Shown here in pieces: positions 24,949 to 37,394 of a stretch of DNA of 64,000 bases. The notes beneath the pieces are model-generated. The model was not told where the DNA came from. It saw only the letters and a list, made by a program, of their open reading frames with translations, and did no database searches. The stretch is from positions 34,588,043-34,652,042 of the forward strand of contig NC_064754.1 in NCBI RefSeq assembly GCF_011397635.1. Direction: 5' to 3'. Numbering within the stretch: the first letter of the stretch is position 1; every line of letters starts with the position of its first letter. The DNA comes from Epinephelus fuscoguttatus. Lineage: Eukaryota > Chordata > Actinopteri > Perciformes > Serranidae. The position numbers were made by a program, and so were the translations under genes.

Positions 24949-27808
24949 ATGGCTCCGACGTTGGCTCTGTTGGTGCTTTGCCAGTTGGCTTTATACACAA
25001 CTGCAACATCCAAGAAAGGTAAAATGGAGCAGGATAATGTGCTTGATTTGTGTTTGAGCATGAAACGACTTTATTGTGCTTTTTGTGCTGCAAATATTAC
25101 AGTTTGACTTGCGTTGCAGTAGAAGTAAAGTGTGCACAACTTTCACAACCTTCTACTCTACACATTGGATTAAAGACTACAGTTGTTGTATCATGGACAT
25201 TATTGCTGTGAATTATCTTTCTGGTCTTTATCCAGTATGTAGCCGACCTCTTGTCACTGACGGGATTGACGAGTTGACCCTAAAACGTGTGTACGAGGTT
25301 GGAGAAGAGGTGATCCTCACGTGTGAACAGGGGTACTTGCCTTCAACAGCGACCCCTCGAAGGATGACCTGCTCCGCCACTGGAGAATGGACCCAGTCAG
25401 ACCTGATATGCTCCCGTGAGTTTACTGGGGTGTTGGAGTTACTGTATATTGATGCAGACATGCAATACTTGAACTCCTGGGATTCTGAAAAACTGTTACA
25501 TCCATCCAAAAGTAGAAAGTGTGAGCAAGATGGGACTAAAAGTTGGCTTCTCTACTGTGTTCCTGCTTTTACTCCATGATGTCCACTTTTACTTGCATCA
25601 CCTGTCACATGATGAGGACCAAATGCTGTTCCAGGGGCTTTTTTCACAGTGACAAGAACACATTTCTTTGGGGATCGTTGAGTTTTTGAATTATTCAGAA
25701 TATATGGATCAAGGAGCAACCAATTTAGGAATGCTTTTCAGCAGTTTTATCTAAATACAGGGACCTTAAAAATATAAAATGAACGAAAATAACACACATT
25801 TTTGTGATCATACAATATGTATAAATACTGTAATACTGATGACAGTGGGAGTTTAACCTACAAGAGATGTGTGTTAAGTACTGTACCACCTTTCCTACAG
25901 CTAAGATGTGCCCAATCCCTAGACCTCTACAGCCATTAGCCATGGGGAGGACAGAAGCTCCGTTCAAGAGCGTGCTGAACTACACATGTGATGACGGGTA
26001 AGATCAAATTACTATACAGTTCCAGATCATTACAAGGTGTGTTTACTGTAACTTATGTCAGATTAATGTGAACTTTGTCAGGTACGTCATGCTAGGAGCC
26101 AATGAGAGCAGGTGTTTACATGATGGCACCTGGAGCAATCCACCACCTGCCTGCAAAGGTACTGCACAGAGGAAAATATACGTAATGTGGAAATGGTGAT
26201 TGCATTTTTCAGTGAAGGGAAAACACAACATCGAAAAAGGTTTTTAAATGACAATAGGAAGATGGTCTTCTGTTTGTTTATTGACGCACTTGTAGTTGCT
26301 TGATTTCTGTTTCTATGTATTTGATTTGAAGATGGCCAACTCACTTTGTTGTCTAGAAAGCAGAATAAATATAAATTCTGACATCATCTTAATGTGGATT
26401 TTGCATTCTTAAGGCTCACAGAAAGAAGCTTCAGTACAACTCGAGCGTGATTGTTTTACCTCTTACAGCGGTGAACTGTCCGCTGCCTAAGCCACCTCTA
26501 GGTGGAAGAATTGTCCATGATAAGCCAGTTACTGGAAACACCATCATGTATGGGCAAGGCTGGACATACGAGTGTAACCGACCGAAGGCACCAAGTTATG
26601 AGAGGGGATCCTGTATGGCTGACGGAAGTGCGACTGAGCCACCGGTGTGCCAAGGTACGCAGACAAAGCCCATGTTCTCCATCTTCTTTAATCGTTGTTT
26701 CCCCTTTCATCTGTTTCTCTTCTTTGTGATCAGTAATGGGACAAATAGACAGTTTACTCTGAAAAATAACTCCTTACACTTTCGGCCTGTTTTTGATCAT
26801 CCCAGATGTGAGCTGCGCCGTCCCAACAGGCATACCAAACGGCTTCATCACCTTTGCTGTGATGAGACAACATGGCTACAAGGAGAAGGTTAAGTACGCC
26901 TGCAATGATCATTATGTTCTGGATGGTGAGGCAGAGATACAGTGCCAAAACACAGGAAACTGGTCTTCCAAGCCAGTCTGCAGAGGTGAGTCGTGGGAGA
27001 ATCAAATCTTATAACTTACCCGCAGGCTAAATGTTTGTGTTGATGATTCAGTATCAGCAGTAAGAAACTAGAAATAAATTCAACATTCAGCTCTCCTTAC
27101 ATGCAAACTTTGGAGCGGTAATCAAAATTTGCTTCAAAATGATACCAATGTTATAATCCGCTGTAATAACTGTTCTGTGTTTCCACCCAGCTCCCTGCAC
27201 GGTTGGCATCAAAAGAGGCCGTATCTTCTACAATGCCAAGAAGATCTGGATCACAGACTTGAAACCCAACAGAGTCCTCCATGGAGAACATGTTGCCTTC
27301 TATTGTCTGAACAAAGCTGAGAGGTGTGGCTACCCTGTAGCTAGCACCTGTAATGATGGAACCCTCCCCATCCCAGAGTGCTTTGAGGGTGAGTTCTTGT
27401 CGACTCGATAAACATTATTCAAACCTCCTGTTGAGGTCTGGATGCTCGACAGACTGTTGCAAATGCAAATGTATTCATAGGGTTTTACATTGAGGCACCA
27501 TGAGCACTTCTTCAGATGCAAAACCTGTACTTAAAATTGTTTGTAGTGTCAGGAACTTAACTCTATCTGCATGTTTTCACCAGTGGCAATGACGTATTCT
27601 TGTTCCCAAAAATGTTATACAAGTCCATCAAATGGCTTATATAATGTTCTTTGTATTTTATGACTACAGTAATGTTTCTGTTTTTCTTTTGCCTTTAGAG
27701 CCAGGCAAGGTGGAGTACACGTTGAGGGCCAAAACCCTTCCATCAGAAATCGCAATGTGTGCTGCTTCACCCCCTGCAAGCCCCACAAGCTCTGCAAGAC
27801 ATGCATAA
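24949..27808 (+). CDS. apoh: Beta-2-glycoprotein I (apolipoprotein H), copy 1, 8 exons
   Basis: Coding exons: 24949-25018, 25236-25415, 25901-25997, 26082-26158, 26469-26654, 26806-26985, 27191-27388, 27699-27808. All introns are GT..AG and every phase agrees (phase 1 except the phase 2 split in sushi 2), giving 365 residues. Residues 1 to about 20 are a signal peptide (LALLVLCQLALYTTA). Sushi 1 to 4 begin at Cys25, Cys87, Cys145 and Cys207, each with four Cys and a late Trp or its equivalent. Domain V runs from Cys266 and has six Cys (266, 302, 309, 317, 327, 350), matching the APOH-specific fold. Sequons are seen at N110, N123 and N255. The protein is expected to be secreted from liver into plasma and to bind anionic phospholipid and lipoproteins. 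Oddities: the human membrane-insertion Trp has no counterpart, and 15 residues follow the last Cys. Confidence 0.95.
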
Positions 27809-27908
27809 CTCTGCGCAGAATGACTTGAAACACCATGTACACTGACAGGAGATGAATGACTCTGTATGCTGCAAGACAGAGGCCACATATTGGTCATTAT
27901 CAGCTAAT

Positions 27909-27914
27909 AATAAA
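27909..27914 (+). terminator. apoh: Polyadenylation signal, apoh copy 1
   Basis: AATAAA lies about 100 bp after the stop codon of copy 1, the first canonical signal downstream and a suitable distance for a short 3' UTR. Confidence 0.7.
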
Positions 27915-29887
27915 GTCATAGTAGTGATTATTGCTAAAATAATGACAATATGTTTTCATTAAGGAAGTAAAATACTTGTTTGATACCTGAGAGAGTCAAT
28001 GGCCTGAAGAATCTGTGTAGTTTGTAACCCACCGATACACATTTATTGTGCATAGATACCTCAGCATACAATCATAACTGAAGATCTGTGTGTCAGACAT
28101 CCACTCCCGGGAGATCTGATAGCAATTCACACCTTATTCGTGTGTGAATCTGATGTAAATCTGATCTCTCTCATAACTTCTCAATGTGATATCATGGTGT
28201 GAACAACCCACAGAGGTGCTTAGACTCCCCATTAGCCAGTATCATAACTGAAGTGATGAGTACTGAAATGCCTTCAAGACAACCGCACAAAATCACACAA
28301 AGGGTGAGACCATGAAATGATCATACTTGCATAGCTTCAACTTCTTGTCTTTGACCAATAAAGTTTGTGTGCATACTTGTAGCGTCTGCCTCTGTGGATC
28401 TCAGTTCAGTTAGAGGTCCAGTGTGCAGGATTAGGGGCATCTATTGCCAGAAATTGAATATGACATTCATAACTATGTTTTCTTTTTTATAATCACTTAA
28501 GAATAAGAATTGTTTTGTTTTCCCTGCCTTAGAATGAGCCATTTATGTCTTCATATGGAGTGGGTCCTCTTCCACAGGGTCCGCCATGCTGTAACCCAGA
28601 ATGGACAAATCAAACACTGGCTCACTGTAGGGCCATTTGCTTCGGTATTTCTCCTACACACTTGGCACACAGGAGATGTTTCAGCTCTGCAGCCTCACTG
28701 CTAGATGACACTAAATTATACACACTGGACCTTTCAAGTACAAGGTATATCCTCATAAAAAGGATAAATACACTTTATCTGAACGGTGTATCACTTTACT
28801 TCAACCAGTTTAAATTTGGACACCGATATCAAACCTGTTGCTGCTGACACAGAGGAGCATTATTTTTACTGACATATCGACTCCTGCTTTACATGAACCT
28901 AGACCTCACTCATTTCTGAAAATTCTGCTCAAATATCTGACGCAATAACTCTTTGTTATCTCTGCATTTGTGTTGAGATTGCACTGTTAATTTCCCTTGA
29001 TGCTCTTCACCTCAGAGACACTTTATTCTCTTTAAAGGAATGTCTTACTTCATCCAGAAAATTATCATTTCTATGTCAATTACTCGCCTTGTGTTACCCT
29101 GAATTCATGAAGAAATCTTTGCAGTAAATTGCTGCTGCTCAAAAGAATGCACAAGCAGAATTCAGGCTTGCTACTTTTATATGCATGAGACTGTTGCACA
29201 AGTGTTTTACATAGTAAGGTTATAGCAAAAATGAATGCGTTTAGGAAGTACTGAGCATATGACTGTATAAATGGAACTTGGATCAAGATGCATGAGTTGT
29301 GTGAATTTTGATATTATTTTGCTGCTGTTAAATGCAGCCCCCTTTTTATTTCGAATTTCTCCATTTTGAGTCCTCATTTCCTGCAGAGACATGCAAGAGA
29401 AACAAAGCCTTCTTCAGGAATTCAGCCTAACACAGGGTGATTTGTCAACATAAAGATGATCCTTCTGTGGGAAAAGTATTCCCCAACCTCTAAACCCATA
29501 ATTACCATGATGAAAGTCATCAGTCATGGATCATTATTCCGTGGATTTCTTTTGATTTATGCATCTCTGCTCTTCAAAATGTTTTTAAGCAAGCATGGGG
29601 CCAAGTGGGCTGGTGTTACATAACACTGAGGCAACAAGGGAAAGTCCGCTGGAGCTTCTCACTTCCAGTAAAATGTCACAAGGATTACGATCTGTTATTG
29701 CAAAAAGCAAGCAGAAAAAAGAGTAGAAAACACAACAAGCATAGCCAGTGAGGAGTTACTTCACGCTGTTCTTATCTATTTACTTTTAGAGAAACACAAA
29801 CAGCAGGGACAGAGGGGACAGAGATTCAGTTTTTGAGCCAGAGACCACAGGAAAGAACCGAGGAGCGTCTGTATGTTTCTACAAAGG
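27915..29887. other. Spacer between the two apoh genes
   Basis: About 2 kb containing a short inverted-end repeat at 28414-28732 and otherwise no gene. The promoter of copy 2 must lie in its right part. I see no clear TATA box there, and no HNF1 match as good as the one before copy 1. Confidence 0.6.
28414..28732. mobile_element. MITE with AGGTCCAGTGTG ends
   Basis: The ends AGGTCCAGTGTG and CACACTGGACCT are exact inverted copies of 12 bp. The interior (GGTCCGCCATG, CCAGAATGGACAAATCAAACACTGG) resembles a very common fish repeat family. The overlapping open frames near 28510-28847 are shadows. No clear target duplication is seen. Confidence 0.7.
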
Positions 29888-32800
29888 ATGGATCACATGC
29901 TGACTTTGTTCCTGCTATGTCCATTTGTGTTTTTTACCACCGTGACATCCGAACAAGACAATGGTATTTGCTTTTATTTCCTGATTTTATATACATTTAT
30001 TACTTTGCTGTTTTGATGGCTTTAGCATCAGACAGTCTCTACATGTCACAGATTCTAAAGGCATTTGTTTAAGTAGTAATGAGCATGGTTACTTTTAGAG
30101 TACAGTGATACAAGGCAATTCGGTGTTCTGCTTGACAAACAGCATACTAATGTGCTAACTAAACTGCTTAGTGCAAATGTATCTATAACAACATTGATTT
30201 GTTGCAAAATGTGAAGCAAACACACAGGGCACAATCCATCTACGTCAGGGTCAGCACATGACTATATACTACATGGCATTTAAGATCAGAGTACCCATAT
30301 GTTGATAACCCATATGTTTATTAGCTTGTCGACAGGGTTGTTGGGAGTCTTTACATGGTTATCATTAACTCCATTTGTCCTTGCAGTATGCTTCAGGCCT
30401 GAGCTGGCTGCCAACATTGAGATGGATGGGATCCAGAGGTACTTCAGCCCCGGTGCAGAGTTAACGCTGTCCTGTAAACAGGGATACACCCCAGTGTCGG
30501 GCCCTCGGAAGATTGTTTGCGGCGTCAGTGGACAATGGACGAAAACCAGATTAATGTGCATACGTGGGTCTCCATTATTCTAGTGAGAACTTGTGGCAGA
30601 TTGTCTGTTAAATTTGATTTATAAATTGTAATTTACACTTGAGTTGCTCTTTAAGTTTAACAGTGATGTCAATTTTTAGGAAACAGCAATATTTTTACTA
30701 TTCCAAAATATATAACATCGTTGTATAGGAATGTAAATTCTACTGCAGTCAACAGTTGACTATCAATGATATCACTGATAGATTTCCCAGTGTTAATATG
30801 AAAGAGGATTTATTTTGCTTTAGTTAATGTTGAGAATAATGTTTATCAAGCATGTGAAGCAATGTACACATTTTCTAACAGATTCTGATTACTACACTTT
30901 TATTTATGGTATTATTTGCATTGTGCGTATGAAGCACAAATTGTTGCTCTTACAAATATTTACTCTATTTATTCTATTTCATGTTTTTTTCTGTACATGT
31001 ATTCTCTCCTGCAGCAAAACGGTGTCCCTACCCTGACCCAGTGCCTAATGGAGAAATGTACTATGAGGATACAGTGTACAAGAGTACCATCAACTATACT
31101 TGTGATGAAGGGTAAAGCCTGTACATCTTGCTGAATTTTATTTGCTGTCTCAGCCACCACGCTGTGCCTGATACACTAGTGGCATTGTTAAAAATGCAAA
31201 TGGAGAACCTCTGATCCTGTAATCAGGCACTCTGTTCTTTATGAGACAAGATAACAGCAAGTTTATTAAAATGAAGCAGCTAAACCAGTGAGTGAATTGT
31301 GAAGATAAACCAAAGATGAATCAAATGCTGGAACTGATTTGCAGCATTTGAAAGTTCTGACAATTTTTTTTTTAGTTTTCATTGTCAATAAAATTGTTAA
31401 TAAAACAGCAGGGCAGCTATTTGTCAAAGTGCCAGATAAAGATCTTCTGCCATTAAAAGTAAAATCATCGTCATAGATTTGATCTCTATGTAATTTGTCT
31501 AACCAACATCTTTATTCATAGTGTCAAAAATTACTACCCTCACTTTTGAGTTCTCATTTTCTCTCTCTATTATTTATTCATTTTTTGTTGTTGTTGCAGT
31601 TATGTAGTTGACTTTAACAATTCAAGGGCCAGCACACACAGCAGACAGAGCTATCTACTGAAAACATGTTTTAAAAGCTTTTCAGGTGGAGGTTTGGTGA
31701 CCGATAAACCAAATTCAGAATAACTGCTGAAATGTGAACAGTGAATATCTGACCAGTATTTTGAGATTCCTCTAAACCATTAATACTTGGCTTCATATGT
31801 CATTCCAGTCACCAAAAAGAAATGTTGCCATTGTATGTTTCTGCAGACCATGAATATATTATATTTGCACAGTTCATACCTATCATATCAGCATTGACAC
31901 CTAGGCCAGATGCCTGCCAAGCTACAGACTACTGTTGGGAGAGCAACAGAACAACAAAACAAAACAAACAAGAACTTTTTAGCCTCCAAAGGTGGGGGTT
32001 TGTAGCGACCTGTTTTTGGCACAAACAGCTGCTGTTTTTAACCGTGACCTCGCTGCTTTTCGTGTGCCACCAAAAGCAGATGTTTCAAGCCAAAACATGA
32101 CCTTTTTGCTAACCATCAATATTTTTTGTAGCTAAACCTAACCACACACTAACCACAGCATTGTTGAGACATAAAGTTTTAACTCATCCACTACATTATG
32201 AGGTGAAAATGTAAGATATAAATGGTTTTCAGAAATGTACAATGGCAACATTTTTTTCTGCTGATCCACTTGTAAATGCCTTTAACCTGATTTTAGCCAA
32301 CCATTATACTTTATGTCTCTTTATTTGTATTCTACGCATGAACTGACTGAATGACATGACTGCTCTGCACAGGTACATCTTGACTGGAAACAGCTCTGCT
32401 GTGTGCCTCGCCAGTGGAACATGGAGCGCGCCAGTACCAGAGTGCATACGTATGTAATCCACCACATCCTTCTGCAAGACCAGGAATCTAAATACAAAGG
32501 CATACATACAACACATACAGTATTTGCTTTCTTATCTTATTTTCTGTGGTCTTGGAGGACAGGCACACAATTAAAAAAATTCTGTCCCTTGAATTAATGT
32601 TAGGCCAGTGAAGACACATTTCTGATGAGATCTAGAAATGTTCCACAACTTAACTATCACTTAATTTGCCCAGTTGAAACATACAGTGCACACATGAGTT
32701 ATATACTAACAACATACAAGGTGTCATATTCTGTCTCCTCTCTTGTAGCTGTGTCCTGTGGTCTCGCTCCGATCCCACAGTTTGGGATGATAATTTATGA

Positions 32801-33616
32801 CAAGAGGATCAGAGGGAACACCACTGATTACGGCGTCGGAGGGACGTACAAGTGTCTGCCTCCATACGTTCTTTTTGGTAACCCAAGAGCAGAGTGCACT
32901 GTCAGCGGCACCTGGACTGAGACACCTGAATGTAGAGGTACAGTGGTTAGAGAAGCAGGAGCTGCTGTATTAATGCCAGGAGTAGTTGTTGTGACATTGT
33001 TCAGTACACTTCAAATTGCAATAACATGGGATAACTGCCAAACAACTGGTGATATATACATATAGAAGAAGAGAGTATAATGTAGATGCTACATATTCTT
33101 CTGTAGAGTTTCTACTGAATGGATTAAATTATTCCCTTTACAGTGGTGACCTGCCCTCCACCAGAGAACATTGACATGGGGTACATGTCAAGCAACGACG
33201 AGAGAGACTATGACTACATGGAAACTGTCAAATATGGCTGCAATGGAGACTACGTACTTGAGGGAAGCCTTCAGATTGTTTGCCAGCAGAATGGAAACTG
33301 GTCTGAAAAGCCATCCTGCAAGGGTAGGGCTACAATCAATCAATCAATCAATCAATTTTATTTATAAAGCCCAATATCACAAATCACAATTTGCCTCACA
33401 GGGCTTTACAGCATACAACATCCCTCTGTCCTTAGGACCCTCACAGCGGATAAGGAAAAACTCCCTAAAAAACTCCCTTTAAAGGGGGAAAAAACGGTAG
33501 AAACCTCAGGAAGAGCAACTGAGGAGGGATCCCTCTTCCAGGACAGACAGACGTGCAATAGATGTCGTACAGAACAGATCAACATGATAAATTAACAGTA
33601 ATCCATATGACACAAT

Positions 33617-33670
<54 letters not shown>

Positions 33671-34025
33671 GGACAGACGGTAATGACAGTAGCTTACAAC
33701 AACATTAATGAAAGTAATAATATTATAATTATAGTTCTGGCTACTGTGGTACAATATGTTGAAAGTATATATTAGTATCTGGCAGTATACAAGTGTGACA
33801 CTAATCATATGTGTATAATAACAGTAGAAGTATGACTAATGACTAATGATAATGGCAGCAGCAGCAGGAGGCATCTGGCAGGACCACGGCAGCAGCACAA
33901 CCACACACGTCACGCTATCCAGGCACCGCTGCGATATGAGTTAATCTGAGAGACAGTGGAGCACAAAGGCTCCGGAGAAGAAGCCGAGTTAGTGACATGC
34001 AGTAATAAGACATGAGTGTTAGCAA

Positions 34026-34073
<48 letters not shown>

Positions 34074-36254
34074 GAAGGAGAGAAGGTGCTCAGTGTATTA
34101 TAGGGGGTCCCCCGGCAGACTAGGCCTAAATCAGCCTAACTAGGGGCTGGTACAAGGCAAGCCTGAGCCAGCCCTAACTATAAGCTTTATCAAAGAGGAA
34201 AGTCTAGTCTTAAATGTGGAGACAGTGTCTGTGTTTGACCTAAACGGTCACATGCCAACCAGGGCTGCCCCTCCCTAAACGCAGAACACGCACTGTGCGT
34301 AAGGCCTCATCTTCCATGGGGGGCCACATTTTGCGCGAGGGGACGCATTTGCGCATATGCGCAACGGATGCGCACATGCGCTACCGTGAGGCGCGCGTAG
34401 AATCAGCTCGAGGAAGGAGAGAAGAGACCTGACCGCCCATGCATCTCTGCAATGATTGACAGCAGTCAACATCTGAACAATAAGAGGGGTGTGCTGGCAG
34501 GCACTTGCAGAGCTGCAGCAGGTGAAGAGTTGTCGACATGTCGTCCAAAAGAGCCTCAGGAGTGTGTGCGGGGACGGGAGGGCGGGTGGGCTCCACGGAG
34601 GGGGAGATCCGAGCCTCGGGGGTATATGCGGCTGGGAGGTCGGATGCTCCCAGAGAGGGGAGAGGGAGGTATATAGCTAAATAAGATGAAAATAGAAAAG
34701 AATGTCTCTGTATTTTATTTCTGTTTTCAGTGTTTAATTAAGGTGGGAGAGGCGGAGGGCTGAGGGAGATTGGACGCCTCCAGAGAGGGGAGAGGGAGAA
34801 ATATAACAAAATAAGATTAAATAGGAAAAACCTGTCTCCCTCTTTTATTTTATTTTCAGTGATTAATCAAGGGTGGGGGATTGAGGTGGTGGAAGTTACT
34901 TTCTTTTGATGAGTAATTGATGGCTATTTGTGACTCAGATTTGTTTATTTATTTATTTCAGTTTGAAGTTATTTTATTTAATATTTATTTATTTATTTCA
35001 GGTTGAATTTTTTATTTTATTTGACTCATAAAGCCAAACTACTGTATCTACAGTACATTTGTTATTGCCAGTAAAGGTTGTCAAGTTAAATGGCAAGTTG
35101 TTGTACGGTCATTTTGTACCTATGATACATTTGGGATGGGGGCCTCCAAATAAAATTTCGCTTAGGGCCCCAATTTGGTCAGGGGCAGCCCTGATGCCAA
35201 CTAACATTACATTCTCTTTGTTACCTACAGCTCCTTGCAGTGTTGACATACACAGTGCAAGGATATTTTACAAAGGCCGTAAAATCTGGATCAAAGACCT
35301 ACGTCCTGACAGAATCCTGCACAAAGAGATTGTCTCAGTCTACTGCATGAACAAGACCAGGAAGTGTGGTTATGCAGTGCAAACCCAGTGCATCGATGGA
35401 AACCTCAAAATCCCTGAATGCTTTGAGCGTAAGGAATATTTCATTGAAAAGCACAATATATCATAAAGGCAGCCCAAACAGTCAGAACACTAAGCTGTAT
35501 CTATTATATTTTATTTATTTAGTTATTTTTGAATATTTGTCACTTTATTATCACTCACAATGTAAGACATAAGTAGTGTCAGCGGTGACGTGAGAGCTGT
35601 TTGAGTAAACCTAAAGTTGTTAACTGCTCTTTTCTGAGAAAATTAGCAGTTTTCAGGGTTGTTTTAGACGTGTTTTGTTTTTTCTTACAATCTTCTGCAG
35701 AGTTAGTTGTCATTATCTCGTCTATATGTTTTTATTTCCCATTTATCCCATTTCAGATTTCTATAGTTAGTAATACTCCAAGCACAGATGCACTGTTGTA
35801 ACAATCAGCTGGGATCATCACCCAAATTATGAACACTGCAATAACAAGTATTCCTATTATATCATACATTTTGATAAATGAAGTACTGCTGACATATTTA
35901 TAGTCTCCTACCTACCTCTCCTAAATTAAAATCAGACTTGGTCATATAAGCAGTTTCAAGTCACTTACCACTTGGAGCTACTACAGGTACTCACTTCCAG
36001 TCAGACCTGTTATCACTCAACCCTGTAAAAAACAGCAAACTACAGTCCGACACACGGATGCTTTTGGAGTTAATATTTTCTAAATATGTTGAGGAACACT
36101 TTAATTATTAAGGGTCTGTACTTGTATTATTGTAAGTGTAAACACACTAACCTGCTCTCTGTATCTGTGTGTGTCTGTCTCTTTTCCAGAGCCCAGCAGT
36201 GTTCAATATAACCTTCATTCAAGCTCCCTTCCATCAGAAATCACACAGTGCTGA
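29888..36254 (+). CDS. apoh: Beta-2-glycoprotein I (apolipoprotein H), copy 2, 8 exons
   Basis: Coding exons: 29888-29963, 30387-30563, 31015-31111, 32373-32449, 32749-32937, 33144-33323, 35231-35428, 36190-36254. Splice sites are GT..AG and phases match copy 1 exon for exon; exons 3, 4, 6 and 7 have identical lengths (97, 77, 180, 198). The product is 352 residues. A signal peptide (LTLFLLCPFVFFTTVTS) precedes sushi domains starting at Cys27, Cys88, Cys146 and Cys209. Domain V starts at Cys268, with its basic patch (KGRKIWIK and NKTRKCGY) and a final Cys352 directly before the stop, as in human APOH. The expected role is the same as copy 1: a secreted plasma glycoprotein binding anionic lipid. 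Copies 1 and 2 are clearly paralogous but well diverged, so the duplication is not recent. Introns 3 and 6 are enlarged by mobile elements. Confidence 0.95.
33625..33666. repeat. (GA)n microsatellite
   Basis: About 20 GA units inside the intronic repeat of apoh copy 2. A second GA tract lies at 34028-34064. Confidence 0.95.
34028..34064. repeat. (GA)n microsatellite
   Basis: A second, near-pure GA tract in the same intronic repeat, followed by a few GACA units. Confidence 0.95.
34260..35193 (+). mobile_element. hAT-type non-autonomous element in apoh copy 2 intron 6
   Basis: The ends CAGGGCTGCCCC and GGGGCAGCCCTG are inverted copies. Both are flanked by the identical 8-bp duplication ATGCCAAC (34252-34259 and 35194-35201), the hallmark of hAT insertion. 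The interior is GC-rich near 34320-34660, with a short frame starting MSSKRASG near 34539 that resembles the first residues of some transposase-like zinc-finger proteins, then AT-rich. No intact transposase is present. Perfect target copies suggest a fairly recent insertion. Confidence 0.9.
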
Positions 36255-36371
36255 AACAGCAGCAGATTTCTTCTCTGATGGTTATTAAACAACAGCAATG
36301 TGAAATGGGCGTTGGTGTGTTCTGGTTAACATTGTGGTTTTCTTCTGTCTGTACAGTCTTCTTGAGCTTTA

Positions 36372-36377
36372 AATAAA
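36372..36377 (+). terminator. apoh: Polyadenylation signal, apoh copy 2
   Basis: AATAAA about 118 bp after the copy 2 stop codon. Spacing is similar to that in copy 1. Confidence 0.7.
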
Positions 36378-36559
36378 TAATAGAATATTAATCAATAGAT
36401 TCGTAGGAACCAAACACTGTTTTATTCTCCAGATTTACAGACAAGCATAATAAAGATATGAAAATACGAAAGTGTGGTGTGGATAATTTTTTAATTCTTT
36501 TATTTTTTTTTTTAAGTCACTGAGAGTCTGCTGTAGGCTATGAATTAAGAGCAGGAAAC

Positions 36560-37100
36560 AGGACTATGTGCCATTACACTTTTACTCACATGGAGGCACC
36601 ATTACGCAAGGAAACAACATTAAATACCTGAAACTTTTGCCAAACTGTACCTCTCTTTTGCAAGCTGGTTTAGCTGCATTAAAACAAATTACACAGAATT
36701 GGATGAATGTTAAGTTACCATCTATTAGGGCCTGGAAATTAACAGTTGAAGATAATAAAGAAATGGAAAGAATCACTTATAAGTTGAGAAACAGGGAGGA
36801 TGAATGCATAATACTCTGGAGTAAATGGGTCAAAGAAACAGATGGATTGGAATGATAAAACCAAAATAAATAAATTATACCTGAAAGACTACAGAAGGAC
36901 CCCCCCCCTCCCTTTTTTTTTCTTCTTCACCTATTTTTACTACTTTTCTTCCATAATTTTATTATTTGTTTATTTATTTTTTATTTTTCTAACTTTGTCT
37001 GTAAAATGCAAAATCTGTATAACGGTGGCAGGATGAATGAAATAAGTGATGAGTTTGATAACTTGTAATGGCAAAACCTGCAATAAAGTAATAAAAAAAC
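36560..37100 (+). mobile_element. 3' fragment of an L1-type LINE
   Basis: The 95-codon frame at 36568-36855 ends in a segment that matches the extreme C-terminus of fish L1 ORF2 proteins in style: WKLTVEDNKEMERITYKLRN, then ILWSKWVKE. It is followed by a C- and T-rich 3' UTR and a closing ACCTGCAATAAAGTAATAAA tail. The fragment is 5'-truncated, as most L1 copies are. It begins about 180 bp after the apoh copy 2 poly(A) signal. Confidence 0.65.
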
Positions 37101-37394
37101 AGATACACTCTGCACAGGTCAAGATGATCTTCTACCTGTCTTTGTTTGCTTACTTTCTGACCATATCATATCCATGCATTCTATGATTAAAATGATCACA
37201 CATAGGTTATGTAAGTTATATATGCACTGGGACTAAAACTTATCAAACTCTGACTAAAACTCATCAGACTCATCTAGTTTATGTGAATAACCCACTTCCC
37301 CCTCTGATTTGTATCACCATCAAAATTCAATGATTATCTCAGTCATACAGATATACATTAAATGTTCAATGTAGAAGGGTAAATATCCTGATTA

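Larger units (their letters stand above)
33334..34250 (+). mobile_element. Dispersed fish repeat in apoh copy 2 intron 6
   Basis: It starts with ATCAATCAATCAAT and TTTATAAAGCCCAATATCAC, continues through CAGGGCTTTACAGCATAC and GGATAAGGAAAAACTCCC, contains two GA microsatellites (33625-33666 and 34028-34064), and ends near GTCTTAAATGTGGAGACAG. A short copy of its 5' part recurs at 37395-37520, and pieces of its middle occur near 50590-50700 (direct), 50890-50960 (inverted) and 51235-51330 (inverted). It has no coding frame. I recognise it as a family common in percomorphs but cannot name it. Confidence 0.75.

Noticed and set aside
25076-25579. 167-codon frame as a separate gene
   Set aside because: Only 25236-25415 is coding (apoh copy 1 exon 2); the flanks are intron read through.
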